DNA of 29,214 bases from a virus: positions 1 to 29,214 of IMG/VR virus record IMGVR_UViG_3300030085_002549. One strand, written 5' to 3'. The first letter of the stretch is position 1. The number at the start of each line of letters is the position of its first letter. The notes under the pieces were generated by a model. The model worked only from the letters and a program-made list of their open reading frames with translations. It made no database searches and was not told the origin of the DNA. Position numbers and translations under genes: made by a program. Below, one piece after another: positions 7,337 through 17,271 of this stretch.

Positions 7337-7717
7337 TCAAGATGAAATGGTATTGAAGACATTTACGTTTCCACGAACCAATGGATACGTCGATGATCCA
7401 ATTGTCACGAGAACATCATAAACATATCTACCTTCAGTTAGATTACTAGTTTCGGTATCAGTTAAAGAAATTTTCATAACTCCACCAGCTGCACTAGTAA
7501 TTCCAACTGTAAAAGTATCTGTGGCTCCAAGAGTCGCACCAACAGCAACACTTTTTGCTAATGCACCTGCACCAGAATAGCTTGTCAAATCAAAAGCAGT
7601 ATTTGATGTTGTTTTTACATTAAAGGTGGTTGAAAAATCAGTCCCACCATAAATTGACAAATTGGCACCATATGGTACGCCAGAGTCTGGATCAAAAGTA
7701 ATTGTTTTAGTTGCCAT
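7337..7717 (-). CDS. Small beta-rich virion structural protein (wac position)
   Basis: A 126-residue, Gly/Thr/Ser-rich, beta-strand-like protein. The segments TDFSTTFNVKTTSNTAFDLT, VMKISLTDTETSNL and EGRYVYDVLVTIGSSTYPL look like the immunoglobulin-like fold at the start of phage upper-baseplate proteins and short cyanophage structural proteins. It occupies the position of T4 wac (fibritin), just before gp13, but has no coiled coil and shows no similarity to fibritin. No signal peptide or membrane segment is seen. The start ATG (7715-7717) has only a weak AGG upstream and overlaps the previous gene by 11 bases. Virion component is likely; the exact location is unknown. Confidence 0.75.
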   Translation of the reverse strand: MATKTITFDPDSGVPYGANLSIYGGTDFSTTFNVKTTSNTAFDLTSYSGAGALAKSVAVGATLGATDTFTVGITSAAGGVMKISLTDTETSNLTEGRYVYDVLVTIGSSTYPLVRGNVNVFNTISS

Positions 7718-7892
7718 TTGTTGGTATACCTATTGAAGCCATGGTTTCCTGTTGCTTATAATAAAGTTTACAGAAACACTTAGCAATATTTCTAAGTTCT
7801 CCCTTATCATCACAACTATCTATTTGACTTGCTAACTTAGTATATTCAAAACTTTTAGTTAGATTATCTAAAGTTATCTCAGTTGGATCCAT
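7707..7892 (-). CDS. Small conserved-looking phage protein, unknown function
   Basis: A 61-residue protein with a strong AAAGGAG ribosome site seven bases upstream. It starts inside the preceding gene and its stop lies 11 bases inside the next one. It is mostly helical in appearance, with three cysteines (in QIDSCDDKGE and AKCFCKLYYKQQE). Such small genes sit between fibre and neck genes in cyanophages, but I cannot assign a role. The tight overlaps on both sides and the ribosome site argue that it is real. Confidence 0.75.
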   Translation of the reverse strand: MDPTEITLDNLTKSFEYTKLASQIDSCDDKGELRNIAKCFCKLYYKQQETMASIGIPTNGN

Positions 7893-8103
7893 TGATTAAC
7901 TCCTTTAATAGTGATTTAATTTCGGAAATGTCCTCCTTAAGATTAGCAACTTCTTCCTCAATAGTCTGTACTTTTTGATGCTCTTTATTTTTGACTTTAC
8001 GTCTCTCAACATATTTCTCATGATCTAAAGAATTCATGTTCAATATTGCACCAGTTCGTGGATCCCTTACGAGATCCACATAATCTTTTACTTTATGCAT
8101 CAT
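7879..8103 (-). CDS. Small coiled-coil protein of unknown function
   Basis: A 74-residue protein starting at the ATG that overlaps the DUF4815 gene stop by ATGA, so translation is probably coupled. A second ATG follows at once (8098-8100). The N-terminal half contains DLVRDPRTGAILNMN. The C-terminal half (about residues 45-70) is a heptad-like acidic/hydrophobic helix, VANLKEDISEIKSLLKELI, a likely short coiled coil. Its place between fibre and neck genes suggests a virion component or assembly helper, but no function can be named. The last 14 bases overlap the next gene. Confidence 0.75.
   Translation of the reverse strand: MMHKVKDYVDLVRDPRTGAILNMNSLDHEKYVERRKVKNKEHQKVQTIEEEVANLKEDISEIKSLLKELINGSN
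7900..7906 (-). promoter_or_regulatory. Strong Shine-Dalgarno for the 61-codon gene
   Basis: On the coding strand this reads AAAGGAG, seven bases before the ATG at 7890-7892, and lies inside the previous coding region. It is one of the clearest ribosome sites in the window and fixes the start of the small gene. Confidence 0.75.
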
Positions 8104-11100
8104 GCTAGGGCGATAACTCTCAGGTTTCTGGCTCTTGGTACATAAGTTTGTGAAGTGCCTGTCAATAGAATTTTAATTCTATAACACTTGAAGGAAGGCA
8201 ATTCATCAATACTAAATGTATGTTCCTTAAACTCAATAGACCCACTTTCAAATCCATATGTGGGAGTCTTAGATACGAACGAATCTGACTCACCGTTGCT
8301 GTTTGCAACATCAATAATTTGCCCTCTAGAGTTAAGATTTTTATATCCAGGGAATGGAACAAAGATTGGATTGAATCCATCTTTATTGCTGATAGCATAT
8401 AAAACTCTAATATCTGAGAAGTCATTAATATGTGCATCCAAGATAACCTTCAGTGAAGTTGCAGGATTTTCCAGTGTAATCTCCTTAGAAATATACTGGC
8501 AAGCAGTTGGATCTGTCAAGATTTGTTTCACTCTAGAGTCGTTTGCAATATCAGTGATTTGACTATCAACTCTGTTAGAAGAAAGAATTGTGCTGACTCT
8601 CTGACCATCAATAACCGGTGAAATATGAGAATCTGTAGTTACAAGATTAAGTCTCATTTGCATGGACTTAGCACCTTCAATCGCAGTCAACTTAGCATCC
8701 TCATTAACTTTAGATGCAATTAATCTTGTGCTATTAAGATAATTTGGTACGTTTGGAACAATAGATTCAAATCCAGCATCAAGGTAAGGAATTTCATTAC
8801 CACTCATACTCTGTCCGGTTGTAGTTCTAACTTCTGCGCTAATAGAAGTTCCTCTTGTAGTTACATTTTGAACGATTGGAGTAATAATTTCAAACGGCAT
8901 GTTTTGAGTTGCCTTAATATTTGGTCCTCCAGTAGATCCGGTGGTTCCCATATGAAGTTTGGGGAATCCAGCCGTAGAATCACTTCTATCGTCATTAGAA
9001 GCATTAAACTTCTCTGACATATCAAGTTTGATGTTATAAGAATCGAACGTAATAGAACTTCCGATAGAAACATCACTCAAGGTATGAGTTTTGTTAATTC
9101 TATGAAGATTAACACCACCAAGTTCGTATTTATAAACTGGTGTTCCAGCTGGATATGTGATAGGATTGTTTCCTCTAGAAATGTTTCCACCAATTGTATT
9201 TCCATCTACACTAGAATATTCAATAACTTCTTCACCAATTATCAAATATCCAGTGTTTGTAGTTCCGACACTAACGTTTTCAAATGTGGAGAATGCAGTT
9301 GCATTTTCAACAGAAAGACCCGATGTAGAATCAGAGGAATATACTGCACTTAACCTAGTTGGTTTAATATCTGGAAGAACTCCAGAAATAACTACTTTAT
9401 TATCTGGGAAATACATTCCATGATTTTGATGATTCACCTTAATATGCAGTCCATCAGTAATTTCATTGATCGAAGCAATCTGAACATCACCACCTGGTGC
9501 AGCAGGTAAGTCATTATTCAGAGTCTGAGCAACACCAACACTATTGAAATAATTTAATTGAGGTCCACTAACAGTGAATTCTCCTTGAACATTATCTAAG
9601 ATAAGTTCACTAGTCTTACCGATTCCAGAAACAGTAAGTCTTACATTTCTTCCTACTGATCCAGCACCGATTGTATTAATTCCAACAACGTCTCCAGTTT
9701 GATAACCATTACCACCAGATCCGGTAACAACCACTGAGTTAACAACACCATTATTGACACCAACGGTGGCCTGAGCACCCCTACCATTACCTGAGAGAGT
9801 CACAAGATCGACACCCGTAAATGTATGGGATCCATCTGTTGGTGTCAAACCAATACCTGCATTAGAAATTGTAAGTCCGGTTCTTTCAATGGTTCCAGCA
9901 ACACCAATTAAAACGCCAGTAGCATTTGTCTTATTGATGTGGCTTGCTCCTTGGAAGAATGTGTTACCAATTTCATATCCAGAATCTTGAACTGTAGTTC
10001 CAAGGCCAACTCTAATTGTTTTAGAAGAAACCTGAAGAGAGTCTGGTTGGAGAACTGGAATTTGTCTGTTACCATCAGACAGTTCTGGACTATAGAAATC
10101 AATAGTACCAGACTCAAGGAAGTCTGCTCTATACATGATAAACTTGAGATCCTCCCACTGACTTGCTTCCCAAGTTGAAGCATTTTGAGATTTAAACAGA
10201 GACCCAAGATATGGTTGGTTTGATATAAATGCGTCACTTAAAAGATCATTCTCACCAATTCTTGAGATATAAACACTATACTTAGTTGAGTTGGATGCAA
10301 GAGCAATTGCATATTCTTGACCACCCTCTAAGAAGACAGGGGCCTTAAACTCAATTGTTGTTGCAACTGATCCATCATCAGAAAGTTCAATATCTGCAGG
10401 GTCAACAACAATTTCAGAGAATGGTAAAATTTTCTGTGTTGGGAAACCGTTTTGCATGGTTCTGAGTTGGAAGACCAAAGGAATGTCCATATCATCCTTT
10501 GTTCTGAAGTAAACATCACACTTGGTGACGAATACACCAGTGTCTTCCTCAACCAAGAATGATTGTGCAAGAGGATCATACCAACCAACTACGTCAGAAC
10601 GTGTTGTTTGACCAGTAACTTGAGAACCAACAACTTGTGTTCCAAGATTTTCATTAACGTTTCTTTCTTGGAACTCTTGCCTTCTCTCAATTCTTGCATT
10701 TCTGACCGAGATAATATTTTCCTGAACGGTCTCAAGTGTTCCAGAAGCAGTGAATGCTTCTTCTGCAATTGTTGTTGCTACATCTGGATCGTTATCTTCG
10801 TCATTGGTCAATGTAAATACCTTTGTTCCAGTCTCAAACCTTGGATGATTTACAGAATTAGGGTTTGGAATAAAGAAACTGCCGATCAAATTTGCAGCAA
10901 GATCAGAAACAAGTCTATGTCCTGTTATGACTGCTTCTGCACCACTTGTGGATCCTTTGAGAATCATTCCCTCAGCAATGACTCCAGAGTACTGTCCTTG
11001 AGCTTCATTTGATAATGAGAAAGTATCAACGTTTAGAATTGTAGACGTTGCAGAATAAACCGCAGACATTGAAGTTCCATCATAAGGGCTTTCTCTGAAT

Positions 11101-14100
11101 ACTTGATTAGGTGCATTATATTCACCTTCTCTGTGATTTGCCTGAGCAACTCTAAATGTAATTCTTGGTTCTTCTCCGACCAATCTTCTTGCTACTGGTG
11201 CAAGTCCAGGTGTAGTCATTCTACCAATAACAGTTTCTCCAATCTGGAAAGTTCCAGATGTCATTGAAATTTCAAGAAGCTTAGGAACACAGAATTCATC
11301 AACCTGTTCTCCATCAAAGAATGCGTGCATTCTTGTAAGAGGTTTCATTCTCTTAGAAATGAATTCAACGTTCCTTGATCTCATGAATGGAATGAGATCT
11401 CTACTTACTGTTCTGTCTCCGACAGACTCACGGTCAAACTGTTCATGAACAAATAATTGAGAACCAGCTCTTGTTTCTACACCAGTACGAATTGTTTCTC
11501 TAACAGTGTCCTCAATGGTTGTTAAAGTTGTGTCTTGAACCCATCTTGCCGACCCGGAACCACCATTAATCCAACCACCAACACCGCGAGTCGCAGTTTG
11601 TACGGTTTGTCTTTGTGTAGTGGTATCATTAAACTCAAATCCAGTCCAATTAGTTTCCCACGCATTCCAAACAATAGGAGCAAATCCAGTTTGTGGGTCA
11701 AGGTTTTCTGTTTGCTGCAGCAATGCAACCTGAGCAGCATAATCACCCTCAACATCAATAACCTTAGGTTCAATTCTTACAGTATCAACCCAGGTATCAG
11801 AAGCAGGATTTAACTCCATAGTTCCCTGCCAGAAACTAATCAAGAAAGGAGTAACACTTTCTGTTCTAGTTGCAAATGGTTGATTAATATATTCAACTTC
11901 ACTATAATCAAGAGTAATTACATCATTTGCTTTTCTTATATTGTTTCCTTCTACAGTTGAGAAGTTAAGATCTGCAGTGGAATCTGCATTAACAACGGGA
12001 CCAAAGATTAAGTCAATAGAGTTTGTATAATGTCTTGGTCTCAGTTCTTTGTGTGCTCTATCAATACTATTTTTTATTGGTGCGCTTGTTTCTTGAGCAG
12101 CAAATCCAGTAAAATTATCGACAAAGAATCCAGATTTAAATCTGTTCAGTCCCTCACTGTCTGGAACAAACAGGTTTGCGGTGTTTGCCTCAAGTAAATT
12201 TAAGGAGGTATAATATTCAAGACTTGAAATTCTGTTATCAAGTTTTTTGATATCTCTCATTTGATATCTCTTGTGTTCCAGGAACTTTAGAGATGCCTGA
12301 CTGACATTGTAGAGATATGGAGGTAGAGTTATCGTGGCAACTTCTAAAGCATCATCAATTGGATTGGGTGGTTGTGGTAGTTCTGATGGAGTTCCGAATA
12401 TAACTTGGAATTTACCATTTTTATCTAAAAAGACTCTATCAATTCTTCCAAGATAATGAGAGAATGTTGTTAAAATCGCTTCATCAGATGCTAATGCATT
12501 TGATGCAGAATTTCCATCACCATTAAAAGATCTTCCAAAGAATTCAAGTGGAGATCTTGTGTCCTCAGCAACTGTATATTCAGAAACTCTTGGCCTAATG
12601 TCAATGATATCGGTATTAGCGTCTCCATTAATACCTTTAATTTCTTTGCTATAGTCAAAGTTTTTGTAAGATTCTACAGTTGTGAGATCTCCATTATCAG
12701 TAGAATCAAAAGATGCGCTCTTATAATAAATTTTTAGTTTCTTAGTAGGAAGAGACTTACCCTCTTTTATTATAATTCTTCCTTGGTCATAGAAGGTGCT
12801 TTCTTGTCCTGTTCTAAATTTATAATTTTCAGAAATATCAAAACTTTCAGAAGTCAGAACAGATACTACTGCTGTAATTCCGGTTTCTTGGAAGGTTACT
12901 GTTTCTCCCTCAACAAATTTCTTATCATTTTTGGAAATATATGAAATTTGTGCAGATGAAAGTTTTTCTGCTACAATTCCGTTTGCACCAGAAGTTTCTC
13001 CAATAAAGGACTCTCCGACCACTAATTCACCAGTCGTAGTTGATGTGCTATTAATAGTAATGAGAGAAACTTTTGGTGCTGTAGCATTATTAGTATCAGC
13101 GGATTCAAAAACACCATGAACATCAATAACATCTGGAACGTTCAGAGAAATGGTAGCATCTTGAACTCTAGTTCCATATGGATAATTACCACCACCATAA
13201 ACCAATCCATCATTCAGAGTTGTTGATCCAATACCAGAAGCTTGATTATTTGACTTATCGACAATTATGGATTTGACTCTGTTCTTTATTTTAATTTTTG
13301 AAGTTGGTTTGACCTTCTTCAAAGATACAATCAGAGAAGATCCAGTGTCATTGGCACCGAGACCAAAAATGTTTAATGCTGTTCCACCACTGGCAATAGT
13401 GAGTTTATCAGCGGATAATGCTTCAGTTTCTCCATCCGATCTAATTAAAGCGTATCTTTCCTCATCAAATGGGAGAAATGTTTCATTTTGACCAGCAATT
13501 ATGTTAGAAGAAAGTTGACCATTAGCAATGTCAACACTCAAAACTTTTCTTATGGTTAGACTTGCATTAGTAAAATCAACTGACTCAATGTCAGTCTTTG
13601 GTAATCTAGTATAAAGAGTGTTATCAGAAGAGGGATCAAGTTTTGTAGATACTACCTTAAAGTCATTGACATCAACTGATCTGGTTGGGAGAGCTCCTTG
13701 AACAATTCCTGGAACAGGGGTAACTGCAGCGATCTGAATAGAATCAGTATCTACACTTGTAACTCTTCCAAAAGTAGGATCAATGATGGTTGCCGATGGA
13801 TTTGTATATTCTACAAGGTTTCCAACTTTGAATAATCCTGGAAGAGCATCACTTGTACTCCTTACAGTACTAACTCCACCAGAAGCTTTAGTAATTGTTG
13901 CTACTCCAACAGCAATTATTGGAGTCTGAACAACATCAGCAGCAAAGGTATTAATACCAGTCAGTCTATCAGTGCTTCCAAAAACAGATTTTACATCAGA
14001 TAAACTGTATGCTGTCACTGCAGTAGCAATTCTGCCATCATTTATTCCATTAAACACCAATGCTTCATTAGGAATAAAGTCCCCTTCTACCTCATACAAA

Positions 14101-15674
14101 GATACTGCATTTGAGTCTGAGACTGCATCTTTAATAAATGCGGTTGCACCACTTCTACTGCCCTGTACAAAAGTAGGAACAGATAGTGTGGTTGCTTGGT
14201 TAAGAACTAAATCTACTGTCGTTTGAACATCAAACAGAGAAAGATTCCATTGATTAAGACTGCTATTGGATGCGCTATAAGATCCAGACTCTAATCTGTA
14301 ATCATATACCCTAGCGACACCAATTTCTCTACCTGCAGGGTCTGGCGTTCCACCGGTTCCATCTGTAGCAAGACCCACTCTCTGATCTCTCAAACTGAGA
14401 ATGTATGTATTTCCAACTCCAACATCTGGTGCTCTCCAGGTTCTATTAACCCTTAAAGTTGGACCCGTATTATAAATTATTGATTGATCTTCAATGGTCG
14501 CTGTTGTTCTTGGTTTAGGAATATCAATAAAAGTTACGCTACTAATATCAATATCATAACCTCTTATAAACGCTCTACCTGGAGAGAACTTATACAACAT
14601 CAGATCATCAGATGGAGTTTTTCCCCCAGCAGTTAATTGACCAGATTTGTATACACCTCTGTTTCCTATTCCATCATTAAGAGACTCATGAACAGATAAA
14701 TCAAATGCTTTTACATAATAATCACCAGATTCTGCATATGTTCTTCTTGCAAGAATGTCTGTCCAATCTTTATATCCTACTCCACCACCAAGATCTCCTC
14801 TCTTGGTTTGAGATTTAATATTTCCTTCTTCAATAATGGATAATTCAACAAACTGATCATCATTGTAATCAGTTATTGGTTTTTTAAATAAACTTACAGA
14901 AATTTTAAGTCTATCTGCACCTGGAGCAGAATAATTATTAAATCCCTGAGAATTATCATTTAGAGAATCATCTTCATCAGCGTTAACAATTGTTTCGTTT
15001 ACAAATAAACCAACTCTATAATTAGGATTAGTACCATATTGATCAAGAATCAGAGTCTCTGTATTAACATTGACAAAATGTCCACGAATAAAATATACAC
15101 CCTCTTGAATTTGGAAAGCAGATCCAGTAGCGGCCGCTTCATCTGGGATGGTTGTTGCAAAAGGAGCTCCTGCAGCAATAGTGCTATTACCAAGAAGTCC
15201 TGAGGTAATGATCTGATTGCTTGTTAAATTTTCTCCATCAGAGAACGTTTGAGTTGAATTATTTGCAGTGCTAGAATTAAGATAGTTGATATAAAGAGTA
15301 AGATTTCCTCTTTCCGAATCTTCTGGTAAAAGAACTTTATCTACAACAGCACTTACTCCAGATGTTTCTCCAGTAATTCTAGATCCAACTAACTGTTCCG
15401 CATATGCCGCAACAGGAACTCCTAGATAAGTATTTTGTAACTGAATACAATAATACAACTGAGTATATCCAGTATTGCCTGGAATTACTTTAGCACCCTC
15501 TTTAAAAAAGTGCTGACCAAACCTCTCAATCTGATTCTGCAGAATCGATTGTAAAGTAGTTAATTCTCTGGCCTGAACTGGATATCCAGGTTTAAAAAGC
15601 ACCTTATGGTAATCATCTACCGGATCAAAGTCATCAAAATATGGTGCTACATTGAGGTTCGTTTGCTGTGGCAT
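8100..15674 (-). CDS. DUF4815-type giant virion structural protein (baseplate/fibre)
   Basis: A 2,524-residue protein in the place of T4 genes 9-12. Residues 1-90 have the DUF4815 signature (PVDDYHKVLFKPGYPVQARE, then LQSILQNQIERFG), continued by APGADRLKISVSL and RAFIRGYDIDI to about residue 430. The middle carries GETSGA-type units, IPFMRSRNVEF/AFFDGEQV near residue 1425, and a domain opening with DPLAQSFLVEEDTG at about 1700-1865 that recurs in myovirus fibre or tail proteins. An IGEEVIEYSSVDG...SRG module lies at about 9117-9350. The C-terminus (SPVIDGQRV, ITLENPATSLKVILD) is also typical of cyanophage structural proteins. Virion location is well supported by family and synteny; the exact role, probably peripheral baseplate or tail fibre, is inferred. 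It starts six bases after gp8 without a clear ribosome site and ends ATGA-overlapped with the next gene. Confidence 0.88.
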   Translation of the reverse strand: MPQQTNLNVAPYFDDFDPVDDYHKVLFKPGYPVQARELTTLQSILQNQIERFGQHFFKEGAKVIPGNTGYTQLYYCIQLQNTYLGVPVAAYAEQLVGSRITGETSGVSAVVDKVLLPEDSERGNLTLYINYLNSSTANNSTQTFSDGENLTSNQIITSGLLGNSTIAAGAPFATTIPDEAAATGSAFQIQEGVYFIRGHFVNVNTETLILDQYGTNPNYRVGLFVNETIVNADEDDSLNDNSQGFNNYSAPGADRLKISVSLFKKPITDYNDDQFVELSIIEEGNIKSQTKRGDLGGGVGYKDWTDILARRTYAESGDYYVKAFDLSVHESLNDGIGNRGVYKSGQLTAGGKTPSDDLMLYKFSPGRAFIRGYDIDISSVTFIDIPKPRTTATIEDQSIIYNTGPTLRVNRTWRAPDVGVGNTYILSLRDQRVGLATDGTGGTPDPAGREIGVARVYDYRLESGSYSASNSSLNQWNLSLFDVQTTVDLVLNQATTLSVPTFVQGSRSGATAFIKDAVSDSNAVSLYEVEGDFIPNEALVFNGINDGRIATAVTAYSLSDVKSVFGSTDRLTGINTFAADVVQTPIIAVGVATITKASGGVSTVRSTSDALPGLFKVGNLVEYTNPSATIIDPTFGRVTSVDTDSIQIAAVTPVPGIVQGALPTRSVDVNDFKVVSTKLDPSSDNTLYTRLPKTDIESVDFTNASLTIRKVLSVDIANGQLSSNIIAGQNETFLPFDEERYALIRSDGETEALSADKLTIASGGTALNIFGLGANDTGSSLIVSLKKVKPTSKIKIKNRVKSIIVDKSNNQASGIGSTTLNDGLVYGGGNYPYGTRVQDATISLNVPDVIDVHGVFESADTNNATAPKVSLITINSTSTTTGELVVGESFIGETSGANGIVAEKLSSAQISYISKNDKKFVEGETVTFQETGITAVVSVLTSESFDISENYKFRTGQESTFYDQGRIIIKEGKSLPTKKLKIYYKSASFDSTDNGDLTTVESYKNFDYSKEIKGINGDANTDIIDIRPRVSEYTVAEDTRSPLEFFGRSFNGDGNSASNALASDEAILTTFSHYLGRIDRVFLDKNGKFQVIFGTPSELPQPPNPIDDALEVATITLPPYLYNVSQASLKFLEHKRYQMRDIKKLDNRISSLEYYTSLNLLEANTANLFVPDSEGLNRFKSGFFVDNFTGFAAQETSAPIKNSIDRAHKELRPRHYTNSIDLIFGPVVNADSTADLNFSTVEGNNIRKANDVITLDYSEVEYINQPFATRTESVTPFLISFWQGTMELNPASDTWVDTVRIEPKVIDVEGDYAAQVALLQQTENLDPQTGFAPIVWNAWETNWTGFEFNDTTTQRQTVQTATRGVGGWINGGSGSARWVQDTTLTTIEDTVRETIRTGVETRAGSQLFVHEQFDRESVGDRTVSRDLIPFMRSRNVEFISKRMKPLTRMHAFFDGEQVDEFCVPKLLEISMTSGTFQIGETVIGRMTTPGLAPVARRLVGEEPRITFRVAQANHREGEYNAPNQVFRESPYDGTSMSAVYSATSTILNVDTFSLSNEAQGQYSGVIAEGMILKGSTSGAEAVITGHRLVSDLAANLIGSFFIPNPNSVNHPRFETGTKVFTLTNDEDNDPDVATTIAEEAFTASGTLETVQENIISVRNARIERRQEFQERNVNENLGTQVVGSQVTGQTTRSDVVGWYDPLAQSFLVEEDTGVFVTKCDVYFRTKDDMDIPLVFQLRTMQNGFPTQKILPFSEIVVDPADIELSDDGSVATTIEFKAPVFLEGGQEYAIALASNSTKYSVYISRIGENDLLSDAFISNQPYLGSLFKSQNASTWEASQWEDLKFIMYRADFLESGTIDFYSPELSDGNRQIPVLQPDSLQVSSKTIRVGLGTTVQDSGYEIGNTFFQGASHINKTNATGVLIGVAGTIERTGLTISNAGIGLTPTDGSHTFTGVDLVTLSGNGRGAQATVGVNNGVVNSVVVTGSGGNGYQTGDVVGINTIGAGSVGRNVRLTVSGIGKTSELILDNVQGEFTVSGPQLNYFNSVGVAQTLNNDLPAAPGGDVQIASINEITDGLHIKVNHQNHGMYFPDNKVVISGVLPDIKPTRLSAVYSSDSTSGLSVENATAFSTFENVSVGTTNTGYLIIGEEVIEYSSVDGNTIGGNISRGNNPITYPAGTPVYKYELGGVNLHRINKTHTLSDVSIGSSITFDSYNIKLDMSEKFNASNDDRSDSTAGFPKLHMGTTGSTGGPNIKATQNMPFEIITPIVQNVTTRGTSISAEVRTTTGQSMSGNEIPYLDAGFESIVPNVPNYLNSTRLIASKVNEDAKLTAIEGAKSMQMRLNLVTTDSHISPVIDGQRVSTILSSNRVDSQITDIANDSRVKQILTDPTACQYISKEITLENPATSLKVILDAHINDFSDIRVLYAISNKDGFNPIFVPFPGYKNLNSRGQIIDVANSNGESDSFVSKTPTYGFESGSIEFKEHTFSIDELPSFKCYRIKILLTGTSQTYVPRARNLRVIALA

Positions 15675-15680
15675 AATTCT

Positions 15681-17231
15681 TTAGAACTGCAAAATAATTT
15701 TGATATCTTCTTTTTGGTTAGATGATCTGGTAATTGAAGGCCTGTTATCAACGTAAATAATATTTCCTGCATGTTTTTTAACTTCAGGACCTGCAACTCC
15801 ACTTGTAAATGACTGACCAAGATAATATGTACGATTATTTATTACGGTTGTGATACCCGTAAAGTTTGTATCAATATTCAAATTAGAACCACTTGAAGGT
15901 GTGATTTGAACATTACCGCCAGCGTCTGGAGAAGAAGTAAATTCAGTAACATTAAATCCATATGTTGGATTTGTGGTTCCAGAACCAACAAAATTAAATC
16001 CATGATTGGTTTTATCTTGCCAATATTTAAGAACACCTGTTGTTTGATTATAACTAACAACTCTACCAATAGCTGTAGCTCCTGTTCCAACAGTTTGAAC
16101 AACTATAGAATCTGCATCAAACGTAGCAGAACTATATCCAATTCCAGTTAATTTAAGGGCATTAAGAACACTTGCTTTATCGGAAGTTAATACATTTCCA
16201 GTAGATACTTCTGGGTTTTCAATAACTCCTACTCTTGCAATTTGGTTTCCGGTGACAAAATCGGGGTTTTCATTATCATTTTCAATTCTAGAGTACAATA
16301 AGACATTGTATGCTCCCAGTTCTCTATAGATGTCCTTTCCATGACCACCTTGAGGACTCATAATAACATCAAATCTTGGAATAGTAGTTCCTGTTGGAAC
16401 ATTACCGCCAGTTAGATTTACACTTCCATAACTATAGTTTGATCCTTGGTTGGAAACAGTAACTCCACTAACCTTAGAGTCTGCTCCAACTGTTATGGTA
16501 CACTCTGCTCCAGATCCATCACCTTCAATAGGAACTCTTGTATATGTTTGGTTTGCAGTACCAATACCAACTCCAGCATTGGTTACAGTCACAATCTTGA
16601 TGGATCCATCAACAGCATTATCCCTTACAGGAGCATTGTCTGAACTAGATCCCCAATTAGCAGGAACTGGCATGAAGTCTGTAGACTCAAACTTTACAAC
16701 TTCATTCGCTTTAATAGTATAAAGGTATTTCCAGATATATCCATCGCCACTTGATCCGGCAGATCTTGGTTCTAAATCAGTAAAAGTTGGTTCATCCAGA
16801 GATGGTCTCCCATTAGGATTGTCTGGATCAGTTCCGTTCTGAAGGCAAATGTAAACTCTGAAATCACTATTTAATACGTAGAAAAATGATGAATATAAAT
16901 TAGTGGCACCAGATACGGCTGCAGTATTGGTGACACTGTAATCATGTCGATACATATCATAAGTTGTACCTGATGTCCAAGTTCTCTTAGGAATTACCTG
17001 TCTAACATCAGTAGCATTGATCTTCTTTACAGCGATCATTGTATCCCAATAATCGTTCTCTTCAGAAAAATTATCTTTTGGTGCAGGGGGAGATGAGTCC
17101 CAATCACTTTGATAGTCTGATGGATTAGGTAATCCAATAAAAGAATAATATGCATTAGAACTGGAACTAACTCCAGATACAAAATTTTTCGCATTCAAAA
17201 TTCTAATTTGATCAGTTATAATTGCAGCCAT
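15681..17231 (-). CDS. gp8: Baseplate wedge subunit gp8
   Basis: The 516-residue product matches the T4 gp8 family, a wedge protein that works with gp6, gp7, gp10, gp25 and gp53 in the baseplate. Visible landmarks are VIPKRTWTSGTTYDMYR at residues 79-95 (T4 has VIPRRDWGD at the same place) and GDGYIWKYLYTIKAN at 162-176 (T4 GDGYVWEYLFEIPPD). MSPQGGHGKDIYRELGAY at about 291-308 and an IIYVDNRPSITRS C-terminal segment at 491-503 are further conserved-looking stretches. It is longer than T4 gp8 (334 residues); residues 215-275 carry a GxGY-type repeat like those in gp14. ATG start at 17229-17231; TAA stop six bases before the next ATG. It follows the giant gp7-position gene exactly as in T4. Confidence 0.93.
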   Translation of the reverse strand: MAAIITDQIRILNAKNFVSGVSSSSNAYYSFIGLPNPSDYQSDWDSSPPAPKDNFSEENDYWDTMIAVKKINATDVRQVIPKRTWTSGTTYDMYRHDYSVTNTAAVSGATNLYSSFFYVLNSDFRVYICLQNGTDPDNPNGRPSLDEPTFTDLEPRSAGSSGDGYIWKYLYTIKANEVVKFESTDFMPVPANWGSSSDNAPVRDNAVDGSIKIVTVTNAGVGIGTANQTYTRVPIEGDGSGAECTITVGADSKVSGVTVSNQGSNYSYGSVNLTGGNVPTGTTIPRFDVIMSPQGGHGKDIYRELGAYNVLLYSRIENDNENPDFVTGNQIARVGVIENPEVSTGNVLTSDKASVLNALKLTGIGYSSATFDADSIVVQTVGTGATAIGRVVSYNQTTGVLKYWQDKTNHGFNFVGSGTTNPTYGFNVTEFTSSPDAGGNVQITPSSGSNLNIDTNFTGITTVINNRTYYLGQSFTSGVAGPEVKKHAGNIIYVDNRPSITRSSNQKEDIKIILQF

Positions 17232-17258
17232 TTTGTGCCAGTTTAACGGAGTTTTTTT

Positions 17259-17266
17259 TATTTATT
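17259..17266 (-). promoter_or_regulatory. Candidate T4-like late promoter before gp8
   Basis: On the coding strand this is AATAAATA, which fits the NATAAATA late-promoter box described for cyanophages (TATAAATA in T4). It lies in the 40-base gap between the giant gene and gp8, 27 bases before the gp8 ATG, and is followed by a run of A. The gp8 start has no good Shine-Dalgarno sequence. AT-rich DNA can produce this octamer by chance, so support comes mainly from its position in a gap and from similar boxes before other genes here. Confidence 0.5.
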
Positions 17267-17271
17267 AAACA

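Noticed and set aside
17241-17270. Inverted repeat GTTTAA...TTAAAC with an A/T run between the giant gene and gp8
   Set aside because: The stem is only six AT-rich pairs with an 18-base loop, and the T run is not placed after a GC stem on the coding strand. It is not a convincing terminator.
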